Assembly: GCA_022828595.1 (NCBI GenBank)
Contig: JAKGHH010000005.1
Span: 52,013,655 to 52,077,654, forward strand
Direction: 5' to 3'
DNA: 64,000 nucleotides
Origin: Nelumbo lutea
Taxonomy: Eukaryota > Streptophyta > Magnoliopsida > Proteales > Nelumbonaceae
The translations under genes were made by a program, and so were the position numbers. The notes under the pieces were generated by a model that was given only the letters and a program-made list of their open reading frames with translations, was not told the DNA's origin and did no database searches. The first letter of the stretch is position 1, and every line of letters begins with the position of its first letter. Shown here piece after piece: positions 1 to 10,559 of the stretch.

Positions 1-1048
1 ATCTTTTTTTGCTCACCCCTGGAGAAGAATAACAACAGCGAGGTCACAAAGAAGTGTTGCAACGGTAAAAAGAAAAAAGGTCTTATACTAGGGTTAAACA
101 TCCATGCGAAGTATGGGATCGTTATTCCATATGCGAAATAGTGTGGTGTAGATGCTTCCACGAGATAAACCTGTGGATGAGAAAATGGACTGTGATGTGG
201 AGCAATCCACGAGATAGTGTGGATCAGTCCACACTACAGCCAACCGAATGCATGGCATAGAGGTGATGTGGACTGAAATTGAATATATCGTAGTCAATCC
301 ACACCAGTGAACACCACCTTAGTTTCTCTGAACTGAGATGATGGATTTTTGGGCTGGTTGATTATTTTGGTGACAGAGGAAGATTGTGGTTAATGCCCCT
401 TACTGTGATGAGTTAGAGTGAAGAGAGTAAGTGGTCGGGGAGGACAATTTAACTCGATCATTAAAGATGGAAAATTAAAAAAATATATAAAATATAAAAA
501 ATAATAAGCAAATAGGGCATGGGTGAAATGGGCATACCAGCATTATTAGGTTTGGACATACTTAGGAAACATGGGAAAATAAGCTATTGAAAGAGGAACA
601 ATAATAAAAAGTGAAATAAAAAGTATATGTAAATAAAAAAATCAAAAAATAAGGAAAATAAAAAAGAGTTGGAGCATAAAAAAATATATAATAACATAAA
701 ATAAATATAAAAATAGGGTTTAATGGGAAAATAACAAAAAATATATAAATAGTTAATAAAATAAAACAAGAAAAGGTAAAAAAGAGATATAAGAATAAAA
801 AATAAGAAAATAATAATAAGAAGAAGAAGAAGAAAATAAGAAAATAATTCAACCCAAGTGAGCCGTTTTCTGATGCTCATACTTGTGGTGTTGAGAAGCA
901 CATGTCTTATATGGTATATTTATAATATTGATAAATTATGGGAACCAACATATATTTATGGGAGAAAAAGGGACTTATGTGTATTTTTTATGTATTTCGA
1001 CCTTCTACTTATTTAAGCAAGTGGTTGTGTGAGATTAGGGAGGAAGGG
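1..1048. other. AT-rich intergenic flank
   Basis: I see no gene here. Between about 130 and 320 there is a degenerate cluster of GTGTGGA/TCCACAC words in both orientations; similar wording recurs at 54980-55150, so this is probably a decayed dispersed repeat. From about 595 to 850 the plus strand is an almost pure A/G tract with long AATAA and AAGAAG runs. The open frames there on the opposite strand are only Phe/Leu/Tyr low-complexity translations of that tract. Confidence 0.6.
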
Positions 1049-1075
1049 GAGAGAGAGAGAGAGAGAGAGAGAGAG
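1049..1075. repeat. (GA)n microsatellite
   Basis: A run of about thirteen uninterrupted GA dinucleotides lies directly beside the left end of the MULE-like element. Confidence 0.9.
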
Positions 1076-1076
1076 C

Positions 1077-1724
1077 ATAGCTTTCAAGGTGACAAAGCGC
1101 CCTTGGTGGCTCGCCTCGCCTAATCACCAAGTGGTTTTTTTATAGCGTGTTATAAAAAGTTTTTATGTTCTTAATTTTTTGAGGATATAATTATAAAATA
1201 GACATTTTAAACTAAAATATTTATTTTGTGTGTTTGTATACTAATTTCTTTTTATTATTTTCTTATTTATTAGGGTTTAATCAACACAAACATTGCTAAA
1301 TGCTGTATTGAACCCTCAAAGACTTCAAAACCTAAACTAATAAGCAAGGAAAAACTTAAAATATTGTCCAATTAACACATTTTTTTCTTTTTCTTTACTA
1401 ATTTTGTGAGTTTATATACTAATTTCTTCTTCTTTTCCTATAACAGAAATGAGGAGGGTTCAACCCCTATGTTTTTTGAATTTTCTTTTCTTTCTTCTTT
1501 TTCTTCCCATGAATATGTTGGAATATGTTGATTTTCTATACTTTAACATGAAGTTTATATTTTTCTTATAAAAATTATGGATATTTATTAAGGAAATATG
1601 ATTATGGAACTTATGGAACTACCCTAGGATACATGTTTTTACTTAAAAAAATCCATTGTCTAAGTGACTAGGCAACAAGGTGCCCCCTTGTCGCCTTTCC
1701 TTGCCTTGACACCTTGAAAACTAT
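1077..1724. mobile_element. MULE-like non-autonomous DNA transposon, copy 1
   Basis: The two ends form a terminal inverted repeat: ATAGCTTTCAAGGTG at 1077-1091 and CACCTTGAAAACTAT at 1710-1724, 14 of 15 positions matching. Subterminal sequence is rich in GGCG/CGCC words. The AT-rich interior, with no coding capacity, is the reverse complement of 52300-52640. The flanks are GA-rich (AGAGAGAGC and GAGAGGGAG), so a 9-bp target duplication is plausible but cannot be read cleanly inside the microsatellite. The copy at 52139-52730 has an exact 9-bp duplication, which supports a Mutator-type assignment. Confidence 0.7.
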
Positions 1725-1737
1725 GAGAGGGAGTTGT

Positions 1738-2345
1738 ATTTCTTATTCTCATAGTGGATATGTTTTCTCTTCTTTCGTGGATGTAGGCTACCAAGTCGAA
1801 CCATGGATATGTTTTCTCTTCTTATCAATGTGACGAGTGTATGGTTTGGCATGGACTAGAGACGTTTGTGGAACTCCTCTATATTGAGTCTTTATGGTGT
1901 CAGTGATCATGTATTTGAGTTTTTGCACTGTTAGAGAAGTGATAGAGACTTGGGTGGGGTCTTGCATCGTGTTTTGCATGGTGACACGATCATTCTCTTT
2001 TTGTTGTTGCTTCCGCTACTCTTGGAGGTTGGGAGTCTTTAGAGAAGTGAAACCTAAAGGATGGAAAGGTCATTGACTAGATTTTGCTTGGCGGTTTTGT
2101 TTTTCTAGTTCATTCATCAATAAGAAAATCTGGAGATCTTTCTCAGCAATGGAGCTCTTGAGGTTGTCAATGCCTTCAACCATCTTTTGGAGTCGTTCTT
2201 CCATCATCACGGCTTCTATTATTATTACCGGTACGATGCCACTAGAAGTAGAGTAGGAGTTGTATGATGGAGAGGAATAAGACTCTGTGCTTGATGCACT
2301 GCCAGATTGATGATTTGAGAGAAAGTACTTTTCTCAAGGATCAAA
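1738..2345 (-). pseudogene. Ty3/gypsy gag relic (minus strand)
   Basis: Read on the minus strand this stretch is homologous to the gag region of the plus-strand relic at 11355-11860. Both contain the stretch beginning with CCATCATACAACTCCTA, the ATGGTTGAAG.CATTGACAA segment and a segment translating as QYRGVPQTSLVHAKPYTRHID, close to the start of the capsid-like domain of plant Ty3/gypsy gag. It stops at the point where the capsid proper should begin and has several stop codons. No LTR is visible. It is a 5'-gag remnant in opposite orientation to its relative 9 kb away. Confidence 0.7.
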
Positions 2346-2721
2346 TATATACTTCAATGGTGAAAAAGAAGTAGAAGAAAATGAAGCAACGACTTGTGGA
2401 TATGGTATTTTTTATTCATAATATTCATTTTGGTTCTGATTCTGTGATTATATATATCTTGATTAATTTTTCATTCAGAACGAGTTCTTGTTGTTCTGAA
2501 CCAGTAATTAAGTTGACTAGTTTTTCTTTGTTATTTTTATCGTATTTTATGTTTAAAAAGAATAAATTGAATAAATTATATAAGATAATTTTGATTAAAA
2601 TTAAAGCACTTGATTTATTAACATAAAACAAAATTTTCAATCATTTTTTGTTAAGATTGTATTATTAAAAATGGAGTTTTAAGTTATTACCAAGACAGAT
2701 AATTATAGGTTTCACAATTCC
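2346..2721. other. AT-rich spacer
   Basis: AT-rich sequence between the gag relic and the duplicated RLP upstream region. The open frames present are low-complexity and unlike any family I recognise. Confidence 0.5.
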
Positions 2722-3464
2722 TGTAAATATTGATTATAGCTAATAGGGTTCAGACCCAATTATCTCAATTAATAATTGGGATGATTCTGGATCCAACGTG
2801 AATCACACGTTGATATCACTAGTCAATAGTCATTGCGCTTTCATAGTTTATTTTCTATTATCACTCTCATCCCCTGGAATTCTTTGACCCAACGTGAATT
2901 GCACGGCATCAAATGCATTTTCCTGGGCTCTCATCCTTTCTCCTCTATGCATAAATAATAAAAAAGATATAAATTGAGCCAAAATTAGTAGAAATTACTA
3001 AAAATAGAAATTCATCAGAACCAAAAGAAATAATAAAAAAACAAAAGACATTATATTTTACAGTATTTTAACCTTGCAAAATACCATGTATTTTTTGTTA
3101 AAAGTAGCAAAAATTAGAAAAAAAACACAGGAATTGTATAAAAGCACACAAATTGAAGAAAAGAAATGCTAGAATTAATAAAAACATTAATTTTCAGTCA
3201 AAAAAAAAATTTTTGATAAAGATCAGCTGAGGAATATAAAAATTATAGAAAAAAAAAAACAAAACTTAATTAAGAGGTATCACACAGTCCCACGAGCTGG
3301 ATTCTGGATGAAATAAATAACTCAATAAGTGGATAAATAGATGGTGATAATAATTATGGGGCTGAGAACACAAATAAGGCCCCATGCACTCTTGAAGACT
3401 TGGAATTGTTAATTTCTTCCCAAAAATCATTTGGAATGAGCATCGGTCTGCAATAATTAATCTT
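2722..3464 (+). repeat. RLP upstream region, copy 1 (duplicated in intron 7)
   Basis: This block, starting near TTGATTATAGCTAATAGGG and ending near GGTCTGCAATAATTAATC, recurs almost base for base at 6364-7022 inside intron 7 of the downstream RLP gene. The copies differ by scattered substitutions and by an internal gap of about 85 bp in the second copy. Copy 1 ends about 150 bp before the RLP start codon, so it is probably the promoter and upstream region of that gene. Both copies keep TATAAAAG. Confidence 0.85.
3137..3144 (+). promoter_or_regulatory. Candidate TATA box of the RLP gene
   Basis: TATAAAAG lies in an AT-rich context about 475 bp before the start codon and is preserved at 6782-6789 in the duplicated copy. 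A start 30 bp downstream would leave a long 5' leader of about 440 nt, so a nearer start site is also possible. This is a motif call only. Confidence 0.35.
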
Positions 3465-3566
3465 GGAGTTGGATTTATCCGCTTGACCTTGACCTCCCTA
3501 AAGTCATTTGGAGTGATCATCGGTCTGCAATAATTAATGTTGGGATTGGAATTATCCCCTTGAGTA
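3427..3566 (+). repeat. 77-bp tandem duplication in the proximal RLP promoter
   Basis: The segment TCATTTGGAATGAGCATCGG and what follows (3427-3490) is repeated with a few changes from 3504, giving a period of 77 bp. Both copies contain ATCGGTCTGCAATAATTAAT. The array ends about 50 bp before the RLP start codon. The intron-7 copy of the upstream region contains only the first unit and ends just after it. Confidence 0.85.
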
Positions 3567-3616
3567 GGCTAATTCCCTCCTTTTAATTTAACTGAAAGTG
3601 AAGGCGATCATCGAGT

Positions 3617-6600
3617 ATGGAGATGAGGTGTTGGTGTTGGTGTAAGAAGATGGTGAGGTTGTATGCTGTCACCCTCCTCCTTCTTCTCTCTAATTACTTT
3701 GGTGGTGGATTATTATGCCAAGGCCAAGAAGCCTACTCCTACTGTTTGGAGGAGGAAACGATGGATCTCTTACAACTCAGAGACTCGCTACACGATAATA
3801 ACCATCCTCCACATCCATCTTCCGATATGTATTCGTGGGTTGGAGACAATTGTTGTGAATGGGGAGGGGTGACATGTGATGAATCCTCGGTCGTGATTCG
3901 AATTGATATTTCTGGTGAAATGGTATACGCTACAGGTGTAGTAGGAAAATGGTACCCAAATGCTACCATTTTCACTCACTTCCAACACCTGCAATTCCTA
4001 GATCTATCTTACAACGACATTGGAGGTTGGATTATGCCACAAGGTAATTACTAATTAATATTATTTTGCTTCTCCTACTCCCAGTAAGTAATAGAATTAA
4101 AGCATAATGCTCTTGTGGGTTTAATTAATGATCGGATTTTCCATTATTTAAATTTTTATGGAGGCCAACTGTTGGTGGATTAGATACATATTCCATATTC
4201 CAGAACAAATAATGCTTAATTGAAGGATATTTATCTATTTGAATGGCTTGCACAGCATTGTGTCAACTACGCAATCTTAAAGCATTGGATCTGTCATGGA
4301 CCGATCTTGGCCATGATGGACTCCCTGGCTGTCTAGGGCGTGCTCTCCCTTCCTTACAAGCAGTATACTTATCAATTATGCAACGTAATATGTCTTCATC
4401 ATCACTATTAACAGGTAAGTAATTATGCATTAATTAAGTATTGATTTGCTTAATTAATTATATTTAATTTGTTTTTGGTGCATGGTGTATGTCTTAGCAT
4501 TATGTGGAGCCAGGAATCTCTCGCTACTTCTAGATGTAACCGAACCAATAGGTAACAGCTTACCCGTTTGCCTTCTATGGAACAAGAATGTTGGTTCATC
4601 ATCATCATCATCATCAATTCAAATTCATCTCACTTTATATATCACTATCAATTACATCCAGGGCTGGTCCGGTGTCCTAAACGGTATGTTTATATATTTA
4701 TATGTAAAGAGGAATTATATAAGAAAAACACAATGATAATTGATGATAATCACAATTAATTAATGCATTTCCCATATATATATATATAGCTTTACTTCTA
4801 TCATACATTAATATTAATTCAACATTTGTTTTCATTGCTTGCAGGTGTATGCAAAACCACCAATGTCAAAGGATTGTCGCTATTGGGATATGATGATTAT
4901 ATGGAAAGTGTACTACTTCTACTAGCAGGGTGCCCGTTATTCCATAATCTTGAATCAGTTGATTTAGCAAATCTCGATCTCAATGCCTGGTCACCTGTTG
5001 TAAGTAATGGTATGGTATAAATTAAAATTTATATATTAATATGATCTTAATTGTGGGTTCATATATGCATTGCATTGGGATATAACACTACTACTAGTCA
5101 TGTCTTTTATTGCAGCATTATGCCAAGCAACCAATCTTAAAAAGTTGTACCTCTCTCAAAACAAGTTGGGTGATGATGATGATATTAGAAGTAATAGCAA
5201 AGCATTACTATGCCTACGTAATTTGACGTCGTTGGAAATGCTTGATGTATCATACAATAATCTCAAAGCTTCCTCAGCATTTCTAAAGGGTATAATTAAT
5301 ACACGAACAAGCATGCATTCCCCTTCTTTATATATCTCGGATCCTTAATTACATATGAATTTAAATTTAGCGGTGCATTCATGCTATACATCAGCAATAT
5401 GTCAAATCAGCAACCTTAAAGAATTGAGATTGGATTTCAACAATCTGGGCGGCAATGGAGAACTCCCAAGGTGCCTACTACATAATCTCTCTTCATTGGA
5501 GACGCTAGATTTATCATTTAATAATCTCAAAGGCTTACCGGCTATTCTCAAAGGTACGTAGTTACAGTAATTAATAAGAATATTCTCTTAATTAATTGAA
5601 CGATAGGATGTGGATTGCTAATAAATAAATTCTCTTATTTAATTAAGCCCTGTTTACGTAGTTACAATAATTAATATTTAATATATATGTGGTGCACTTA
5701 CATTTGCAGAATTGGGTGGACTGAAGAATCTCAAGGAATTGGATCTAGACGATAACTCTCTAACCAATGAAGGCCTACCCTCAGGCCTTTTGCATAACCT
5801 CTCTTCACTGGAAGTACTCGACATGTCGGAGAACAAGCTTACAAGTTTACCAACAGGTACCCCCAATTATATCAATCTTACCTACACTTTAGTTGAAAGT
5901 TTTTTTTTTTTTTTTTCTATATGCAAATTGGTTAGACTGAGACCAAGTTCGACCCAAGCATTATCCTTTGATTATGTATTGTAGGTTAATTTATTTCAAC
6001 TTTATTATTTTTATCACCTTCTATTAATTTTACCATTTAGTGTTAATAGTTTTTAACTAGTCTCTATTATTTTATAATTGACTTTTAATTTTATTATTTT
6101 AGTGGATTTTATTAAATATTTCTCAAATATATTTAATATTATTAATTATCATTCTATTTTATGTTATTATTTTTATTATTTCAAATGAAATTAACTTATA
6201 TGGAATTGTAAAACTAATTTTCAAACAAATAATTCTTACAATTTCAATAATTTCTAATAATTTACCCATAATTAAAAATGATTTACGGTTAATTATTGGA
6301 AATAATATAATGATGATGATTTACTGATAAATATTATCGTAAATTTTACACATTTTGAAATTTCTGTAAAAATTGATTATAGCTAATAGGGTTCAGACCC
6401 AATTATCTCAATTAATAATTGGGATGATTCTGGGTCCAACGTGATTAACAAGTTGATATCAGTAGTCAATAGTCATATCGCTTTCATAGTTTATTTTCCA
6501 TTATCACTCTCATCCGCTGGAATTCTTTGGCCCAATGTGAATTACACGGCATCAAATGCATTTTCCTGGGCTCTCATCCTTTCTCCTCTATGCATAAATA

Positions 6601-9600
6601 ATAAAAAAGATATAATTTGAGCCAAAATTTGTAGAAATTATTAAAAATAGAAGTTCATCAGAACCAAAAGAAATAAAAAAAAAACAAAAGACAATATATT
6701 TTACAGTATTTTAACCTTGCAAGATACCATGTATTTTTTGTTAAAAGTAGCAAAAATTAGAAAAAAAAAACACAGGAATTGTATAAAAGCACACAAATTG
6801 AAGAAAAAATGCTAGCTCCCCAAAGCCAAAAAAAGGGTATCACACAGTCCCACGAGCTGGATTCTGGATGAAATAAATAGCTCAAGAAGTGGATAAATAG
6901 AAGGTGATAATAATTGTGGGGCTGAGAACACAAATACGTCCCATGCACTCTTGAAGACTTGGAATTGTTAATTTCTTCCCAAAAGTCATTTGGAGTGAGC
7001 ATCGGTCTGCAATAATTAATCTAGGAGAGAGACGTCATTCCATTTACAAACCTCTTTTTCCCACCGAATAGATTACAAACCACAAAAGAGGATTTGATGT
7101 TGCATAGTCAAGCTAGGTTTATGCTGCTTCCTCTTTTTTTCCATTTTGAAAAAATAGAAATAGAGTGGTGGTTGTTTTTATTTTGAAAATTTAAGGAGGA
7201 TTGAAGGGTAAAATAGTCTTTTCAATTTTCTTGTTAATGATAACCGACGATTGTCAATTGTCCAAAAACTTGGGGTCACAATTGAAGACTGGATTTGGTT
7301 TTCAGATCTAGATTAGATTGTACAAAACCCAAGCATTTAATTAAAACCTTCTTCTTTACCCACTTAAAAGCTATACTGGTTTGAAATTTGAATGACCAAG
7401 GGATATCCTATATAAGAACCATTAAAGAATTACAATTTCACTAAAAGTTTTAACTTGTCTCTTCACTAAAGTCCAACAAACAACAATTTTCACCTGGGTC
7501 TTCTTTTTACAGACAACTTCAGAGATCTCCTGTTCACCTCTTTGTAAAGCACCTATTTGTTGCAAAGTTTAATATATTATGGTGTCGAGCATAGGAAGAA
7601 AGGGAAAATGGATTATTGATAACTATAAATTTCAGATAATATCCCTTTAACAAACATCCTTTCTAAAAATAACTTTTTTTTTTCTTTTAAACTAGAACTT
7701 CTTCTAGTTTCAGGTATATTATGGTATCATCTTTTTTTAAACAAAAACTTCTTCTAGGTTCAATTAATAGTACTCAGTAATGAATGCCATGCCATTTAGC
7801 GAAAGAAAAGATCTAACTCATAGTTGATTGAGAAATGCAAGCTTTTTATATGAAATATAGTATAATACATCTTCATACTTATGGATACGTCTCTTATATT
7901 CTCTTTACAGGGCTCTATCAATTGAGGAAATTACAAGAATTGTATCTTTCTTATAATCAAATTACAAGCAATATTGCTTCTTTGATTTTCGATAACCTAA
8001 CTTCACTAGAATCCCTTGTTCTTTCAAATAACCAGTTTTTTGGAGAGCTCTCCTTCTCTATCTTTGCTAATCTCTCCCAATTAACAAATATTGGTATTTC
8101 CAACAATTATAACTTGGATGTTGATACTGAGTCACTATCTTGGATTCCATCTTTCCAACTAAATTATTTAAATCTAGACAATTGCAACCTCAATAGGAAG
8201 AGTCGTAATGTCATTCCAAATTTCCTCTCCACTCAATACAAGTTAACGGTAGTGTCTTTAGCTCATACCTCTCTTCAAGGAACCATTTCTCCCTGGTTGT
8301 TGTACAATAATACTTCACCAAAACACTTGTCCTTAAGGAGTAACCATTTAGTTGGCCAATTTCCAAAAATGCCTTTCCAAAATGAAACAACAAGATTGAC
8401 CTTTCTTGACATTTCTGACAACCAAATTGAAGGGCAGCTTCCTACAAATATCGGTGACTTCTTTCCTAGCCTACATTTTCTCAACATGTCAATGAATAAA
8501 CTTGAAGGCAAGATTCCGTCTTCGTTCAATAGGATGTGGCAATTAGGAGTGCTAGACTTGTCTAACAACTTCCTAATAGGAGAAGTGCCTAGTGGATTAT
8601 CCCAAAACAAAACCCTCTTGTCACAAATAATCTTATCAAACAACAAGTTGCATGGTATGTCAATATTTACCAAAATGGATAGACTAGCCAATTTACGTCT
8701 TGAAGGAAACTGTTTCACAAAACCCATCATAATCAATGCGTCAAGTGTCCGATCTCTTTTCATGTTGGATCTAAGTGAAAACTATTTGCTTGGCTATCTT
8801 CCAAATCATTTGCCTATTCTTCCAAATTTGCGTGTTCTTCACTTAAGAGGAAACCATTTTTTTGGCCAAATACCAGAGTCATTATGCCAAATGACAAAGT
8901 TGCACACATTAGATCTTTCAAATAACCATTTGTCAGGGAGCATACCTTCTTGTCTCAACAGCATTACATCATGGAAGAAAAAATCTGAACTTCAAGAGTT
9001 TCTCCCTTATTTTGATAAAGGCTTTCGAAGGAGTAGTGAAGTCAAAATCAATTTTGCTACCAAGGGTCACATGCACACTTACAAGGGTGAGCCTCTGCGA
9101 TACATGACTGGGATTGATTTGTCAAAGAACCAATTAACAGGTCAAATTCCAATAGAAATAGGAGACCTGAGAGAACTCCACTCATTGAACCTTTCTAATA
9201 ATTTTTTGGTCGGCCATATCCCTGATTCCTTTCAAAATCTAGAACAATTGGAAAGTTTGGATCTTTCTCACAACAAACTTGAAGGAAGGATCCCACATCA
9301 AATAACCAAACTCAATTTTCTTTCTACCTTCAGCGTGGCCTTCAATAACCTCTCAGGCAGGATCCCTTATGAAGATCACTTCATTACTTTTGACAACAAT
9401 AGTTATATTGGTAATGATGAACTCTGTGGACCACCGCTGCAAATGAATTGTTCTTTGTTTGAGAACCAGCCACCAAGGCCTAAAGGCAATGATTTTGGAG
9501 GTGGGAAGAAGAAATTGTTAGCCAAGGTCATGGACGAAGACTTGTTTTTCTATTCATACGTGGCTATTTGTTATGCATTGGGTTTTTGGGGTGTTATTAT

Positions 9601-9703
9601 CCCGCTGATTTTGAGCAAGAATTGGCGCCGGAAGTACTACAGAATCATTAATGGGTGCATTAAGAGGTGTAGGGGGGTTAGGATTTTCATTTTATGTACA
9701 TAA
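3617..9703 (+). CDS. Leucine-rich-repeat receptor-like protein (RLP), eight exons, intact
   Basis: Proposed exons are 3617-4043, 4256-4414, 4498-4683, 4845-5009, 5116-5289, 5395-5553, 5710-5856 and 7911-9703. All junctions are GT-AG, all introns are phase 1, each internal exon is a multiple of three, and the joined frame gives 1069 codons plus stop. Exon 1 encodes a hydrophobic signal peptide (about residues 12-35) and the N-terminal cap with CCEWGGVTCD. Exons 2 and 4-7 encode one or two LRRs each. Exon 8 encodes about 16 LRRs, an island near FATKGHMHTYKGEPLRYM, the C-terminal cap (NDELCGPPL), an acidic MDEDLFFY juxtamembrane stretch, one membrane helix and a short basic tail. There is no kinase domain. 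By family, such proteins sit in the plasma membrane, bind extracellular ligands and signal through partner kinases such as SOBIR1; the ligand is unknown. Exon 3 is doubtful: it carries a Ser run from a TCA microsatellite and has an alternative phase-1 donor at 4552. Intron 7 is 2054 bp and contains a copy of the upstream region. Confidence 0.85.
5857..7910 (+). other. RLP intron 7 (2.05 kb)
   Basis: Flanked by a GT donor after ACAG and a TTTACAG acceptor, both in phase 1. 5980-6360 is AT-rich; its end (6270-6360) is also found in the RLP pseudogene at 30800-30890. 6364-7022 is the duplicated upstream region. 7023-7780 shows no feature I recognise. The last 130 bp before the acceptor are shared with the sequence preceding both downstream last-exon pseudogenes (40630-40737 and 49580-49688). 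Confidence 0.75.
6364..7022 (+). repeat. RLP upstream region, copy 2, inside intron 7
   Basis: Near-identical to 2722-3464, including TATAAAAG at 6782-6789. It lacks about 85 bp present in copy 1 and has a short substitute sequence there. It ends just after CTGCAATAATTAATC. It lies in the same orientation as the gene, so it could still work as an internal promoter or could mark a lost gene start. Confidence 0.85.
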
Positions 9704-10559
9704 TTATTTTTAATTTCCAATGTAGATGTTTATACTTTATTTGGTAGTAAGAAAGCACCCAAACAAAATGGATATATATTCTTATTTCTTCCTTGAAGTA
9801 AAATTGTAGTAGTTTTTACATAATCAAATGTAAAAGAATCCTTGTTAAGAAGTCTTTTAAGCCTAAGTTTGACAAGTGTTGAGGCGGTCTTTGTTTACTA
9901 GCAAGGAAAGGTCATCTTTAAGTTTAATTTGCCAACAAAATTTATGTATACCTAATCCAGGGAAAATCTCATAATGAGAAATTTGAAATGTTAGATTACC
10001 ACAAAGCCTAATATGAGCATAGGTTCGACTATAATACCAAAAAGAAATGCTTTTGGCTTTGTAATGACTTATAATTAGAAAGACATATTTTAAGGGATAC
10101 GTTGTGCGGAGAAGACAGGGTAATTGGGTTCGGGGTTGGGAAACGGGGCATGCAAAACCCTGCCCTGCCTTGGGTTGTTGCAATTCCTACAAATAGGCAG
10201 TTGCTTACTTATGTGTCTTCGGTGTTTTTGCTACAATAACAATTTGAATTCTTTGGGATGATAAAAAAATGTGTAGGTGTATTGATCATCATTGTGATGT
10301 TCTTTTCAACCCATTATTGGTCCTAACAATTGATTTGTTTGAGCCATCACCAGGCCATGATTCCTTGTCCAATTCTCCTAAAATCTAGGGATTGGTAAAA
10401 AATCATTCAACTCGGTTAGTTGAACCATTGACCTATTCAACACAGCCATTAGGTCATGGGTTATACACTAAGTGAATATAAAAAATTTTGGAGGCCATAA
10501 CTTTATGCTCAGTTGCTAATTTATGATGGCTTAAGCTAAGGTGGAAATTCTAATCCTTG
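9704..10559. other. RLP 3' flank
   Basis: No gene. 9857-9990 matches the reverse complement of about 17500-17660, i.e. the 3' flank of the inverted RLP remnant, so both RLP copies kept their downstream sequence. No clean AATAAA signal follows the stop codon. 10090-10190 is a short G-rich patch. Confidence 0.6.

Noticed and set aside
562..901. Long minus-strand open frames rich in Phe, Leu and Tyr that look like membrane proteins
   Set aside because: They are translations of a simple A/G-rich tract, overlap in two frames and have no family resemblance.
1049..1123. Arg/Glu-repeat peptide from 938-1123
   Set aside because: Encoded by the (GA)n microsatellite and the end of the MULE-like element.
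8275..8763. 162-codon minus-strand frame inside the RLP last exon
   Set aside because: It is the shadow of the LRR coding sequence on the other strand; no independent domain.
7835..9703. Last RLP exon as a separate single-exon gene starting at ATG 7835
   Set aside because: Its first 25 residues are intron sequence; the TTTACAG acceptor at 7910 and matching phase with exon 7 favour splicing. An internal promoter remains possible and is listed as a finding.
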